Shown here: one piece after another, positions 17,493-26,386 of the stretch
How the letters are laid out: every line of letters starts with the position of its first letter
Position numbering within the stretch: position 1 is the stretch's first letter
Origin: Planctomycetota bacterium
GTDB taxonomy: Bacteria; Planctomycetota; Planctomycetia; Gemmatales; Gemmataceae
Assembly (NCBI GenBank): GCA_021807595.1
Contig: JAKBCS010000004.1
Coordinates: forward strand, 17,041 to 81,040
Reading direction: 5' to 3'
DNA: 64,000 nt
Notes under the pieces: generated by a model
Told to the model about the DNA's origin: nothing
Database searches by the model: none
Seen by the model: the letters and a program-made list of their open reading frames with translations, nothing else
Program-made: the position numbers and the translations under genes

Positions 17493-18545
17493 ATGAACGA
17501 AGAAGCGCGAGAGTGGATGCGCGATTGGACGGTCGGCACGCGCCTGTGGCTGGAACGCTCCGGCGAGGCCATTCTGGGACCGGGGCGGTTGGAATTGCTC
17601 GAAGCGATCGACCGCTGCCACAGCATCAGCGCCGCAGCCCGCCAGTTGGGCATGTCGTATCGCCGCGCTTGGCTGCTGGTCGATAGCGTGAACCGGGCCG
17701 CGGGGTGTGAATTGGTTCGCCGACAAACCGGAGGGCGCGAGGGCGGCGGCGCGGCATTGACGGAGCGCGGGCGGCTCACCATCGACGTGTACCGCGAACT
17801 GCAAACGCGCGTCCGCCAGAGTGCCGGCTCGACCGCTTTGCTTCCACCTGTCGCGCGCGATCGCGCGGTCCACCTGGCCGTGGCCGCGAGTTTGGTCAAC
17901 GTGCTGGATTGTCTCCTCGCCGATTTCGCCATCGAGCAGCCCGGTCTGTCGGTGCGCACGCTCTGCGGGGCTTCCGACGAATTGGCCGATCAGATACTTC
18001 ATGGAGTTCACGTCGATCTATTCCTCAGTGCCGCGAAAGAACCGCTCGACCGCTTGGAGGCGGCGGGGCTTTTGGCTCCACCGAGTCGAACGGCATTCGG
18101 AGTCAACCGCCTCTCCGCCATCGTGGCGTCCTCCGATCTACTCGGTCGACGCGATCCTCAATCGTTGTTGCAAGCCGGAGTCCGGCACGTCGCGCTTGCC
18201 GATCCCTCTTGCCCTTTGGGACGCTACACCCGCTCCTATCTGGAGTCACTCGATCTTTGGGAGGCGATTCGACCCCGCGCGGTGTTTCTCGATAATCCGC
18301 GAGTCGTTCTCGCCGCCGTCGAATCGGCCAGGGCGGAGGTCGGAGTGGTTTATCGCAGCGATGTCCACGCTTCCCGCTCCTGCCACATCCTCTTTAGCAC
18401 GCGCCCCGAACGCCCTGCCATTCACTACACCGCGGCCTTGACACAGCGGGGCGAACATTCCGAAGCCGCCCGCTCCCTGCTTGCCTTCCTGACCTCGCCC
18501 GCCGCGCGGAAGCGACTTCCGAGCTTTGGACTCCTGAAACCGTGA
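17493..18545 (+). CDS. ModE-ModA fusion: winged-helix regulator with molybdate-binding-like domain
   Basis: The 350-aa protein joins two domains. Residues about 5-100 match the ModE DNA-binding domain ([40 protein letters not shown], then TERG). Residues about 115-350 resemble a ModA periplasmic oxyanion-binding protein ([69 protein letters not shown]), but with no signal peptide, so it acts in the cytoplasm as a sensor. It probably senses molybdate or a similar oxyanion directly. The start follows GAGGAAGCGAACG; the track start 16 codons earlier lacks a ribosome site. No modABC transporter genes are adjacent. A ModE-like box lies 38 bases past the stop. Confidence 0.82.
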   Translation: MNEEAREWMRDWTVGTRLWLERSGEAILGPGRLELLEAIDRCHSISAAARQLGMSYRRAWLLVDSVNRAAGCELVRRQTGGREGGGAALTERGRLTIDVYRELQTRVRQSAGSTALLPPVARDRAVHLAVAASLVNVLDCLLADFAIEQPGLSVRTLCGASDELADQILHGVHVDLFLSAAKEPLDRLEAAGLLAPPSRTAFGVNRLSAIVASSDLLGRRDPQSLLQAGVRHVALADPSCPLGRYTRSYLESLDLWEAIRPRAVFLDNPRVVLAAVESARAEVGVVYRSDVHASRSCHILFSTRPERPAIHYTAALTQRGEHSEAARSLLAFLTSPAARKRLPSFGLLKP

Positions 18546-18582
18546 ACGATTGTGAAACACCCTCTCGTCCCATTGTCGCCTT

Positions 18583-18606
18583 CGTTATATTCATCCGGAT
18601 ATAGCG
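18583..18606. promoter_or_regulatory. ModE-like operator
   Basis: CGTTATAT, eight spacer bases TCATCCGG, then ATATAGCG form a near-perfect inverted repeat. The known ModE site at Escherichia coli modA, as I recall it, has the same plan: CGTTATAT, eight bases, ACATAACG. It follows a gene for a ModE-domain protein, which strengthens the call. Which promoter it controls is not clear: it could act on the small exported protein gene downstream or on an unseen short transcript. Confidence 0.65.
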
Positions 18607-18790
18607 GGACAAGAATCCGAGGCCTTTTGTCGCCTCCCGATGGAAAACGATGTACGAAATCGCAACGGTTCGCTCGAAATGCGGCGGTCGAGATAGCTCA
18701 AGAGGGGATGGAAGGCCGGATAAAGCTCAATTTGTCTGAGCGGCATTGCGTTTGCAGTTATCTTACCTTGTGAAGATCGCCCGGTAAGTG

Positions 18791-18841
18791 TCTGTTCCAG
18801 AAGTTCCCTCTCCCCCTGTACTCGGGGGCTTCGGGAACAGA
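18791..18841. terminator. Compound hairpin in a leader, terminator or regulatory stem
   Basis: Outer arms TCTGTTCC and GGAACAGA pair, and inside them CCCCC pairs with GGGGG around TGTACTC. There is no U-run after it, so a classic terminator is uncertain. It ends about 30 bases before the start of the small exported protein gene, so it may shape that leader. The inner part resembles the CCCCTGTACTCAGGGG hairpins at 35501 and 63951. Confidence 0.45.
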
Positions 18842-18871
18842 CTCTAACTCGATTACCTTGGGAGGTAGATC

Positions 18872-19213
18872 ATGCGTTCGATGTTGCTTTCGTTGATGTT
18901 GGGGCTGGGCACGATCGGCCTGTTCGCGGCGACGCCGACACAAGGACATGCGGAGGAACGGTATGGCCGAGGGTACGGACGAGGGTTCGAGCGCGGTTAT
19001 GCCAATCGCGGCTTCTATCGCCGCGATTGGGACGATCGCCGCTACTTCAATCGCGGCTACTACGGCGGCAATCCCTATGGCGGGTTGGGCGTTCGCAATC
19101 TGTACGCTCCGGGCGTTTACGGCGGTGCCTATGCCCCCTATACGCCGTGGAACGGCGGCTACGGTCTGACACCTTATCCCAATTACTATTACACGCCTGG
19201 ATTTATCCGCTAA
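18872..19213 (+). CDS. Small exported Gly/Tyr/Arg-rich protein
   Basis: The 113-aa product has a signal peptide (MLLSLMLGLGTIGLFAATPTQGHA) and a low-complexity mature part rich in Arg, Gly and Tyr (RYGRGYGRGFERGYANRGFYRR, then Tyr/Pro-rich). The ribosome site GGGAGGTAGATC is strong. Proteins of this composition are frequent in Gemmata-like genomes; the function is not known. It lies downstream of a ModE-like box and a hairpin. Confidence 0.7.
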   Translation: MRSMLLSLMLGLGTIGLFAATPTQGHAEERYGRGYGRGFERGYANRGFYRRDWDDRRYFNRGYYGGNPYGGLGVRNLYAPGVYGGAYAPYTPWNGGYGLTPYPNYYYTPGFIR

Positions 19214-19243
19214 GACTTGTGCCGAACCGACCCTACCGCGAAC

Positions 19244-19708
19244 TCACGAGCGAGGTTCTTCCTCGCTCGTTTTCTTTTTTCCTTCCCCACCATCTCCGAA
19301 TGGGTTCGGATTGGCATCGAACCGTTCGAGATCGCGATCCGTCCAGCCGAAGTGATGCGCCAATTCGTGAACGACGGTTTTACGAATCTCGATCAGCAGC
19401 TGTTTTCGATTCGGAAAGGCATCTTCGAGCGGACGTTTATAAATCACCAGGCGATGGGGCATGGCATACACATCCACGGCGTCGCCGCTGAGAGGGGTCG
19501 GCAGAACCAGCGGATCGAACAGCCCCAGCAAGGTCTCCCCCTCGGCGATTTCCTCGGCCGTGAAGCCGACGCGGCGAAGCGTTTTCTCGTCCGGCTCTTC
19601 ATCCACCTCGACCGTCAGATTGTCGAGGTGGGGCAAGAACTCTGGCGGAAGCGAGTACATCACCCCGGCCACGATCCGGCCAAACTGACGGAGGGAGAGA
19701 CGTTTCAT
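19244..19708 (-). CDS. Zincin-type metallopeptidase family protein
   Basis: The 154-aa product contains VVHELAHHFG near residue 118, the HExxH zinc-binding motif, followed by WTDRDLERF. The layout (SLPPEFLPHLDNLTVEVDEEPDE, then LPDPLxLF-like and VVIYKRPL-like blocks) fits the small PF06262 metallopeptidase family, whose substrate is unknown to me. The track ORF starts at 19831, but that would overlap moxR and add 41 residues without family likeness; the ATG at 19708 is chosen although its ribosome site is poor. It converges with the small exported protein gene and is divergent from moxR. Confidence 0.8.
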   Translation of the reverse strand: MKRLSLRQFGRIVAGVMYSLPPEFLPHLDNLTVEVDEEPDEKTLRRVGFTAEEIAEGETLLGLFDPLVLPTPLSGDAVDVYAMPHRLVIYKRPLEDAFPNRKQLLIEIRKTVVHELAHHFGWTDRDLERFDANPNPFGDGGEGKKKTSEEEPRS

Positions 19709-19805
19709 GCCGTCATTTTCACCCGCCCCCGCGCCATTGTCAATCGGGCCGGCGCGACCGACAATGGTTACGGGAACGGGATCGATCTTCCCCTTGAGGT
19801 AGACC

Positions 19806-20795
19806 ATGACCGACAATGTGCAGGAACTCAACCGTAAGGCCCGCGAATGGCGCGCCGGACTCGATCCCCTTTACCGCGAGATCGAGCGGGTGATTGTCGG
19901 TCAACGAACGATGATCGATCGCCTCTTGATCGGCCTGATGACGGGGGGACACATTCTGTTGGAAGGCGTGCCGGGGTTGGCGAAGACATTGGCGGTGCGC
20001 ACGCTGGCGCGCGGGCTGCGCCTCAGTTTCAGCCGCATTCAATTCACCCCCGACCTCCTCCCCGCCGACGTGATCGGCACGCAGATCTACAATCCGCGCA
20101 CCGGCGAATTTACCATAAAAAAAGGTCCAGTATTCGCTAATCTCATCCTCGCCGACGAGATCAACCGCGCTCCGGCCAAGGTGCAAAGCGCCTTGCTCGA
20201 GGCCATGCAAGAAAAGCAAGTCACCATCGGCGACAATAGCTATCTACTCGAGTCGCCATTTCTCGTCATGGCCACGCAAAACCCCATCGAGCAGGAAGGA
20301 ACCTATCCGCTGCCCGAAGCTCAGGTCGATCGCTTCATGCTCAAACTCAAACTGAACTATCCGAGCAAAGAAGAGGAATTGACCATCCTCAATCGCATGT
20401 CCGTGGTCGAACCGAAACTGACCATCGACCCCGTTCTCGATCTCGGCTACCTGTTCGCGCTCCGCGCTGCGCTCGATGAGATCTACCTCGACGACAAGAT
20501 CAAGCGTTACATCGTCGATCTGGTTCACGCCACGCGCAAGCCAGGAGAGTATGGATTGGAGATTGCCTCGCTGATTCAATACGGAGCGAGTCCGCGGGCG
20601 ACGATTTTTCTGGCTCGCGCAGCCAAGGCCATGGCGTTGCTCGACGGTCGAGGCTACGTCACGCCGCAAGACGTGAAGTCGATCGGACACGATGTCTTGC
20701 GCCATCGCGTCAGTGTCACCTACGAAGCCGAGGCCGAAGACATCACCTCCGAGGCACTCTTGCAGCGCATCTTCGATTCGTTGAAAGTACCTTAA
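19806..20795 (+). CDS. MoxR-family AAA+ ATPase
   Basis: MoxR ATPases act as chaperone-like factors that help metal insertion or protein assembly. The 329-aa product has Walker A LLEGVPGLAKT near residue 45, FTPDLLPADVIGTQIYN, Walker B LILADEINRAPAKVQSALLEAMQE, sensor VMATQNPIEQEGTYPLPEAQ and the C-terminal RHRVSVTYEAE. All are typical of the MRP subgroup. GAGGTAGACC precedes the ATG. The usual partner genes (DUF58 and von Willebrand-A membrane proteins) are not next to it; the next gene is an acyltransferase after 141 bases. Confidence 0.93.
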   Translation: MTDNVQELNRKAREWRAGLDPLYREIERVIVGQRTMIDRLLIGLMTGGHILLEGVPGLAKTLAVRTLARGLRLSFSRIQFTPDLLPADVIGTQIYNPRTGEFTIKKGPVFANLILADEINRAPAKVQSALLEAMQEKQVTIGDNSYLLESPFLVMATQNPIEQEGTYPLPEAQVDRFMLKLKLNYPSKEEELTILNRMSVVEPKLTIDPVLDLGYLFALRAALDEIYLDDKIKRYIVDLVHATRKPGEYGLEIASLIQYGASPRATIFLARAAKAMALLDGRGYVTPQDVKSIGHDVLRHRVSVTYEAEAEDITSEALLQRIFDSLKVP

Positions 20796-20936
20796 AAGCG
20801 AAGAAGCGAATCGTAAGCACAAGCCCGGAGCGCCGGCGACCGGCTTGTCTCGTGTTGCGTCGAGCTGGTCTGGCATCGAAATCGACGGCAGAGTAAACTT
20901 TTTCAATGCCATCGCCGGAACAACGGGAGGACACGG

Positions 20937-22124
20937 ATGTCCGTCACCATCAACAGCAATGCTCGCCCGCCCGTCGATCCCCACGACGCCTATCTGCGCC
21001 GCGGCTACTTTCCGGAGTTGGACGGACTTCGTGGCGCGTGCGCCCTCTTGGTGGTTACGGCTCACCTCTATCTGCATAAGGAACGATGGACGTGGCTTGC
21101 CGGCGATCGCGGCGTAACCGTCTTCTTCGTCCTCAGCGGCTTTTTGATCACCGCCCTCGCGCTGCGCGAAGAAACGGCGCGCGGCGCGGTCTCGTTGGCC
21201 GGTTTCTATGTACGACGCTGCTGCCGACTCTTTCCGTTGTACTACGCCATTCTCGGCTTCTACAGTGTGTACCTTCTCATTCTCAACCGCGGCTCCTTGG
21301 AGCAACGAAGCGCGTTCGCCGAGGCGCTGCCTTGGGATCTCCTCTACTGTCAAGAGATTCCCTTCTACAAACTCCTCGTCCTCGACCAACGCGATTTGCC
21401 GTTCTTCCAGAGTTGGTCTCTAGGAATTGAAGAAAAATTCTATCTTCTTTGGCCCCTATTGGCGTTCGTCGTCTGGCAGGGGCGAAGGCTTTCGCGCATT
21501 CGCGGCACCGTCGGCTTGGCGGCGACGTGCGCACTCGTCTCGGCGATCCTGTGCCAACAACACGGGACGTTGAAAATGGCGGGGCGATTCGCGCAGAGTT
21601 TTTATCCCATTCTGATCGGCTGCCTGGCCGGCTTTCTGTTGCACGAACCGCGCGGCTATCATCGCCTGCGCCGTCTCGCCTGTCGTTTTCGCGGTCTGCC
21701 GGCGCTGGCTCTGTTCTGCGCCGTCCATTTTGCCGTCCCTTGGATCGAGGGTTGGACGCTCCAGGTTTTCAACATCCTCTATCCTTTGACGGCGACGGGT
21801 TTGTTGATCGTCCTAATCGACGGAGAAGGGCCGGCCTCATGGCTCTTTCGCCGACCTCCCTTGGTGTTCGTGGGGCGGCTTTCCTATGGAGTGTATCTCT
21901 TGCACCTCTTGGCAATGGGCATCACCTATCGCCTTTTGCCGACGCATCTCGCGCATCCCGCCTGGAGCATCGCGGCATTCGCGCTCTGTTCGGGGCTAAG
22001 CATTGGGGGAGCGTGGGTACTCTCTTGGTCTCTGGAGTTACCCTGCATTCGCCTGGGCCGTCGCTGGTCGGCACGACCGATTGCACCCACTCCGCCCGCC
22101 ATCGTGGGCGAACCGGCCGGTTGA
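20937..22124 (+). CDS. Acyltransferase 3 family membrane protein (OafA/YrhL type)
   Basis: The 395-aa polytopic membrane protein starts with YFPELDGLRGACALLVVTAHL and GVTVFFVLSGFLIT, the acyltransferase-3 signature in which the His of VVTAHL is thought to be catalytic. About ten hydrophobic segments follow, ending with GRLSYGVYLLHLLAMG. Such enzymes add acetyl or other acyl groups to surface sugars. GGGAGGACACGG precedes the ATG. It stands alone; a link to the glycan cluster 16 kb away is only a possibility. Confidence 0.9.
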   Translation: MSVTINSNARPPVDPHDAYLRRGYFPELDGLRGACALLVVTAHLYLHKERWTWLAGDRGVTVFFVLSGFLITALALREETARGAVSLAGFYVRRCCRLFPLYYAILGFYSVYLLILNRGSLEQRSAFAEALPWDLLYCQEIPFYKLLVLDQRDLPFFQSWSLGIEEKFYLLWPLLAFVVWQGRRLSRIRGTVGLAATCALVSAILCQQHGTLKMAGRFAQSFYPILIGCLAGFLLHEPRGYHRLRRLACRFRGLPALALFCAVHFAVPWIEGWTLQVFNILYPLTATGLLIVLIDGEGPASWLFRRPPLVFVGRLSYGVYLLHLLAMGITYRLLPTHLAHPAWSIAAFALCSGLSIGGAWVLSWSLELPCIRLGRRWSARPIAPTPPAIVGEPAG

Positions 22125-22309
22125 GCGCCCCATTAAAACCGATCCGGGAGAAGAAAAAGACACTTGCATCTCGTTGCTCCAACCTGCACAATAGGGGTTG
22201 AGAATAATGGTCCTGCCTTCCCGACCCTCCTGCCTGCCCCAAGCGATCGATGCCGATCTCCACTTCGATCGGTTCAATCGCGGTTGAATCGAATAGCAAG
22301 GAATCTGCA

Positions 22310-23920
22310 ATGCGGTCCCGCCATCTCACACTCCCGTTGCTTGTCCTCGGTCTGACGTGTTCTTTTGCTCGATCTGCGGAAATCACGCCGTCCGGTCAAA
22401 CCGTGGAACAGGTCGTCGATCGCTACATCGAATCGAGTCTCCAAGAAGCTCATGTCACGCCCGCTCCGCCTGCCGACGATGCCACGATCCTACGCCGTCT
22501 GACGCTCGATCTGGTCGGTCGCATTCCGACCGTGGAGGAGACCCAAGCATTCCTCGCTTCGACCAACCCCAACAAGCGCGTCGAACGGATCGATCGATTG
22601 ATGAACTCTCCCGGCTTCGTAAGGCATCAAGCGACCGAGTTCGATGCCATGCTGATGAACGGAACTAAGGGCAGCGTGCGAGCCTATCTGCTCGTCGCGC
22701 TGTCCGAAAGTCGTTCGTGGGATCGCATCTATCGCGAGTTGATGCTGCCCGATGAGAACGACGCCAAGCTCAAGCCCGCTGGGGAGTTTCTGCGCCAGCG
22801 CGTCCGCGATCTCGACAAACTGACCGCCGAGGTCAGTTGCCTCTTCTTCGGCGTCAACGTCAGCTGTGCGCGGTGCCACGATCATCCCCTGGTGGCCGAC
22901 TGGAAGCAGGATCACTTTTTCGGCATGAAATCGTTTTTCAGCCGCACTTACGAGAGCGGTGGAAAACTCGCCGAGCGCGACACCGGGCTGGTCAAGTTCA
23001 AGACGACCAAAGGGATCGAACGGCAGGCGAAAATGATGTTTCTGACCGGCAAAATCGTGCCGACCGACACGCTTAAGGAGACCCCCGCCGACACCTCCAA
23101 GAAAAAGAGCAAGAAGGAAGGTGAGAAGAAAGCTCCTCCTCCGCCCGCGCCGAAATTCAGCGCCCGCGCCGAATTGGTGAAATTGTCGCTGGAACCGGAG
23201 CAGCGCGACTTCTTTGCTCGATCCATCGTCAACCGCGTTTGGCATCGATTGTTCGGCTACGGACTGGTCATGCCGCTCGATCAGATGCACTCGGAGAACG
23301 CGCCCAGCCATCCGGAACTGCTCGACTGGCTGGCGCGCGACACGGCGGAACACGGCTACGATTTGCGGCGTTTGATTCGCGGTTTGGTGTCGAGCAACGC
23401 CTATGCCCGCGATAGCCGATGGGAGAAGGGCGAGACGCCTCGCGCCGCGTTGTTTGCTGTGGCGCGGGTGCGGCCGTTGGCACCGATGCAGTTGGCCGTC
23501 TCGCTGCGTTTGGCCGTCGCCGATCCCAAGACGTTCCCCGCCTCGCTCACGGCCGACGAGTTCGACAAACGCATGGCAGGGCTGGAATCCAATGCCAGTG
23601 GAATGGAGCGTCTGTTCGAGCAACCCGGCGACGACTTTCAAGTCGGCGTCGGCGAGGCGCTGCTGTTCAGCAACGGGGAGCGCATTCAGAAAGAGTTGTT
23701 GGCCGACGGCGGAGATCGCTTGCTTGGCCGAATGCAACAACTCAAGAACGATGAAGCCATCGATCTAGCGGTGCGGACGATCTTATCGCGCCCGCCGCGC
23801 GCGGAAGAAAAGAAGCTACTCGGAGACTATTTGCAGCAATGCGCCGCCAAACCCAAGGACGCACGGCAACAGATCGTGTGGGCGCTGCTGACGAGCGCGG
23901 AGTTTCGATTCAATTATTGA
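22310..23920 (+). CDS. Exported DUF1549/DUF1553 protein
   Basis: The 536-aa protein has a signal peptide (LTLPLLVLGLTCSFARSAE), the DUF1549 block (VDRYIESSLQ...ILRRLTLDLVGRIPT...RVERIDRLMNSPGFV), a haem-like CARCHDHP motif near residue 187, a low-complexity KKKSKKEGEKKAPPPP linker and a DUF1553 half (RSIVNRVWHRLFGYGLV, HPELLDWLARDTAEHGYDLRRLIRGLVSS). These proteins are planctomycete hallmarks of unknown biochemical role. The ATG at 22310 follows AAGGAATCTGCA; the track start is 20 codons earlier. It forms an operon with the DUF1501 gene 19 bases downstream. Confidence 0.9.
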   Translation: MRSRHLTLPLLVLGLTCSFARSAEITPSGQTVEQVVDRYIESSLQEAHVTPAPPADDATILRRLTLDLVGRIPTVEETQAFLASTNPNKRVERIDRLMNSPGFVRHQATEFDAMLMNGTKGSVRAYLLVALSESRSWDRIYRELMLPDENDAKLKPAGEFLRQRVRDLDKLTAEVSCLFFGVNVSCARCHDHPLVADWKQDHFFGMKSFFSRTYESGGKLAERDTGLVKFKTTKGIERQAKMMFLTGKIVPTDTLKETPADTSKKKSKKEGEKKAPPPPAPKFSARAELVKLSLEPEQRDFFARSIVNRVWHRLFGYGLVMPLDQMHSENAPSHPELLDWLARDTAEHGYDLRRLIRGLVSSNAYARDSRWEKGETPRAALFAVARVRPLAPMQLAVSLRLAVADPKTFPASLTADEFDKRMAGLESNASGMERLFEQPGDDFQVGVGEALLFSNGERIQKELLADGGDRLLGRMQQLKNDEAIDLAVRTILSRPPRAEEKKLLGDYLQQCAAKPKDARQQIVWALLTSAEFRFNY

Positions 23921-23939
23921 TGGAAACAGGAGCCATCCG

Positions 23940-25250
23940 ATGTCCCACCTTCGCCGTTCGCATTTTTGTGGTTCGCCGATGCACGCGCTGGATCGCCGCG
24001 GATTTCTTGGCCTCGCCGCCGGAGCCGCCGCCTTCGCCGCCGACATGACGCAGTTAAACGTCTTGCAGCATCCCTTGCTTGCCGGCGAGATGAAGAAGCA
24101 ACAGAAGCGTTGCATTCTTCTCTGGTTGGCGGGAGGAGCATCGCAGCTAGAAACTTGGGATCCCAAGCCTGGAGCGCCGACGGGCGGTCCGTTCCGCGCC
24201 ATTCCCACCTCGGTACCGGGCATCCACATCTCCGAGTTGATGCCCGAAATGGCCAAGCGGATGAAGCACACCTGCATCGTGCGTTCGCTGAATACGCGCA
24301 ACGGCGATCACGGCGGAGCGGCCCAGTTGATGATGCGCGGCCGGCGCGACGAGGCCAATTTGAAATACCCCGATCTCGGCGCGGTCCTGGCGCGCGAGTT
24401 GGGACAAGCCGACAGTCAGGTACCGGACTATGTCTCGTTCTATTTCGCCACGGAAGGGCGCGGCTCCGCTCCCGGTTCGGCGGGATTCCTCGGTTCGCGC
24501 TATGCGCCGATGGAACTGTACACCAGTATGATCCCCGAGAACATCCGCCGACTCGACGGCATCGACGACCTCGATCACAAGCGACGCGGCGAGTTGCGCG
24601 AGTCGTTGAGCAAACAGTTCGCCAAGGGGCGCGCTTCGTCCAGCCTCGGAAGTCACGGCGAGGCGTATCAGCGGGTGCGCGGCTTGATGGCCAGTGAAAA
24701 GCTGTTCGATGTGTCGCGGGAACCTCAGAAAATCCGCGAGAAATATGGCCCGACGCTGTTCGGCGAGCAGGCGTTGGCCGCGCGGCGCTTGATCGAAGCC
24801 GGCGTGCCTTTCGTCCGCGTGGGCCGCGCTTGGTGGGACAGCCACGGCGAAAACTTTGAGACGCATCGGGAGTTGGTTCCCGAACTGGATCACGTCATGT
24901 CCGCCTTGCTCGACGATCTGGAGCAGCGCGGCTTGCTCGAACACACGTTGGTGATCACGTTGTCCGAGTTTGGCCGCACGCCGGGTATCAATGCCAGTCT
25001 GGGACGCGATCACTTCGCCTCGGCTTGGAGCGCTACCTTGTCCGGTTGCGGCATTCAGGGCGGCAGCGTCTATGGCAAAACCGACGCCAAGGGCGAGCGC
25101 GTTGCGGACGGCGAAGTGGGCGCGGCCGAACTGTTCGCCACCATTTATCGCGCCCTCGGCATCAACCACCAGAAAAACTACCACGTCGGCTCTCGTCCCG
25201 TGCCGTTGACCGAGCCGGGGACCAAGCCGATCAAAGCGCTGTTGGCCTGA
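23940..25250 (+). CDS. DUF1501 protein, Tat-type leader
   Basis: The 436-aa product starts with a leader containing DRRGFLGLAAGAAAF, a twin-arginine export signal. It then shows CILLWLAGGASQLETWDPKPGAPTGGPFR, IHISELMPEMAKRMKHTCIVRS, GDHGGAAQLMMRG and near the end VITLSEFGRTPG and GRDHFASAWSA, all typical of DUF1501, a sulfatase/alkaline-phosphatase-like fold. It is the normal partner of DUF1549/1553 proteins. AGGAG precedes the ATG by eight bases. Confidence 0.92.
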   Translation: MSHLRRSHFCGSPMHALDRRGFLGLAAGAAAFAADMTQLNVLQHPLLAGEMKKQQKRCILLWLAGGASQLETWDPKPGAPTGGPFRAIPTSVPGIHISELMPEMAKRMKHTCIVRSLNTRNGDHGGAAQLMMRGRRDEANLKYPDLGAVLARELGQADSQVPDYVSFYFATEGRGSAPGSAGFLGSRYAPMELYTSMIPENIRRLDGIDDLDHKRRGELRESLSKQFAKGRASSSLGSHGEAYQRVRGLMASEKLFDVSREPQKIREKYGPTLFGEQALAARRLIEAGVPFVRVGRAWWDSHGENFETHRELVPELDHVMSALLDDLEQRGLLEHTLVITLSEFGRTPGINASLGRDHFASAWSATLSGCGIQGGSVYGKTDAKGERVADGEVGAAELFATIYRALGINHQKNYHVGSRPVPLTEPGTKPIKALLA

Positions 25251-25289
25251 TCCTTGACGCGCTCCGCTCACCGTATGAGGAAACTCGAC

Positions 25290-26270
25290 ATGAAAACGAT
25301 CAAAGAGATTTCGAGTAACGGATTCGCTTTCGCGCTGGCTCGCGTCCCCGGAAGCCCGCGCGTCCTATTCGGCGGTGCGGACTTCAAGGTGTACGATGTC
25401 GATTTCTCGGCGGCCAAACCGGAGGCCAAGGCGCTGGGAGAACACAAAAGCTACGTCACGGGCTTGGCGCTCTCCGGTAAAATCGCCGTCTCCGGTAGCT
25501 ACGACGGCCGACTCCTGTGGTGGGACATTGACGCACGCAAACAAATTCGCGCCGCCGATGCCCATGCCAAGTGGATACGCAAAGTCGCCGTCTCGCCCGA
25601 TGGCAAGACGATTGCCAGCGTCGCCGACGACATGGTGTGTCGGCTGTGGAAGGTCGCCGACGGCAAACTGTTGCACGAGTTGCGCGGCCACGAGGAAAAA
25701 ACACCGCATCATTATCCCTCAATGCTCTTCGCCTGCGCCTTCTCGCCGGACGGTCGCTTCGCGGCCACGGCGGACAAAGTCGGGCACATCGTCGTATGGG
25801 ATACCGTCGGCGGCAAACCCGTCAAAACACTCGAAGCGCCCGGCATGTACACCTGGGATCCGGTGCAGCGCAAACACTCCATCGGCGGCATCCGCGCGCT
25901 GGCTTTCTCGCCGGACGGTAAATATGTCGCAGTCGGCGGCATCGGCAAAATCGGCAACATCGACCACCTCGACGGCAAGGCCCGCATCGAGATTTTCGAC
26001 TGGAACAAGGGCGAGAAAACGATCGAGTTCGAAGACGACAAGTTCAAAGGTCTGATCGAACACCTAGCATTTCATCCTAAGGGCGAATGGCTGCTCGGTG
26101 GCGGCGGCGCGAACGACGGCTTCTTCCTCTTTTTCGATCTGAAGTCGAAGAAGGCGACCCGACACGAGAAAGCGGCCATGCACGTCCGCGCTTTCGTCCT
26201 CGACGAGAAAGTCGAGACGATCTATGCGGCGGGGCATGGAAAGATCCAGATTTTGGATGTGAAGAGTTAA
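25290..26270 (+). CDS. WD40 repeat protein
   Basis: The 326-aa product is built of WD40-type blades: GEHKSYVTGLALSGKIAVSGSYDGRLLWWDI, HAKWIRKVAVSPDGKTIASVADDMVCRLW, SMLFACAFSPDGRFAATADKVGHIVVWD, GGIRALAFSPDGKYVAVGG and others, probably one beta-propeller. There is no signal peptide, so it may stay in the cytoplasm. The start at 25290 follows GAGGAAACTCGAC. It is the third gene of the DUF1549-DUF1501 operon (40 bases after the previous stop), an arrangement often seen in planctomycetes. Confidence 0.88.
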   Translation: MKTIKEISSNGFAFALARVPGSPRVLFGGADFKVYDVDFSAAKPEAKALGEHKSYVTGLALSGKIAVSGSYDGRLLWWDIDARKQIRAADAHAKWIRKVAVSPDGKTIASVADDMVCRLWKVADGKLLHELRGHEEKTPHHYPSMLFACAFSPDGRFAATADKVGHIVVWDTVGGKPVKTLEAPGMYTWDPVQRKHSIGGIRALAFSPDGKYVAVGGIGKIGNIDHLDGKARIEIFDWNKGEKTIEFEDDKFKGLIEHLAFHPKGEWLLGGGGANDGFFLFFDLKSKKATRHEKAAMHVRAFVLDEKVETIYAAGHGKIQILDVKS

Positions 26271-26285
26271 TCGGAGACTCAGCGC

Positions 26286-26343
26286 TTAGCCGAGAGCCGC
26301 AGGCGAGTGGGGATTATTCACGCTCGCTTGCGGCTCGCGGCCA
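26286..26343. repeat. REP-like palindrome, GCCGAGAGCCGCAGGCGAG variant
   Basis: Arms TTAGCCGAGAGCCGCAGGCG... and ...CGCTTGCGGCTCGCGGCC pair with few mismatches around GGGATTATTCA. It sits between two convergent genes and may also serve as a two-way terminator. It is related in plan, but not in exact core, to the AGCCGCGACGCG family. Confidence 0.65.
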
Positions 26344-26386
26344 ATCATGAAGTCAAGCTGCAATGATTCTTTGGTGCGATCGGGAA

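Larger units (their letters stand above)
18546..18871. other. Non-coding region with ModE-like box and compound hairpin
   Basis: This 326-base gap between the ModE-ModA gene and a small exported protein holds the palindrome at 18583-18606 and the compound hairpin at 18791-18841. The GTG-started ORF of 73 aa in the track has no family likeness and was not accepted. Confidence 0.6.

Noticed and set aside
18552-18773. 73-aa ORF after the ModE-ModA gene
   Set aside because: GTG start, no ribosome site, no recognisable sequence, and it overlaps the ModE-like box.
22038-22310. Small minus-strand ORFs between the acyltransferase and DUF1549 genes
   Set aside because: They overlap the acyltransferase 3' end in antisense and show no family pattern.
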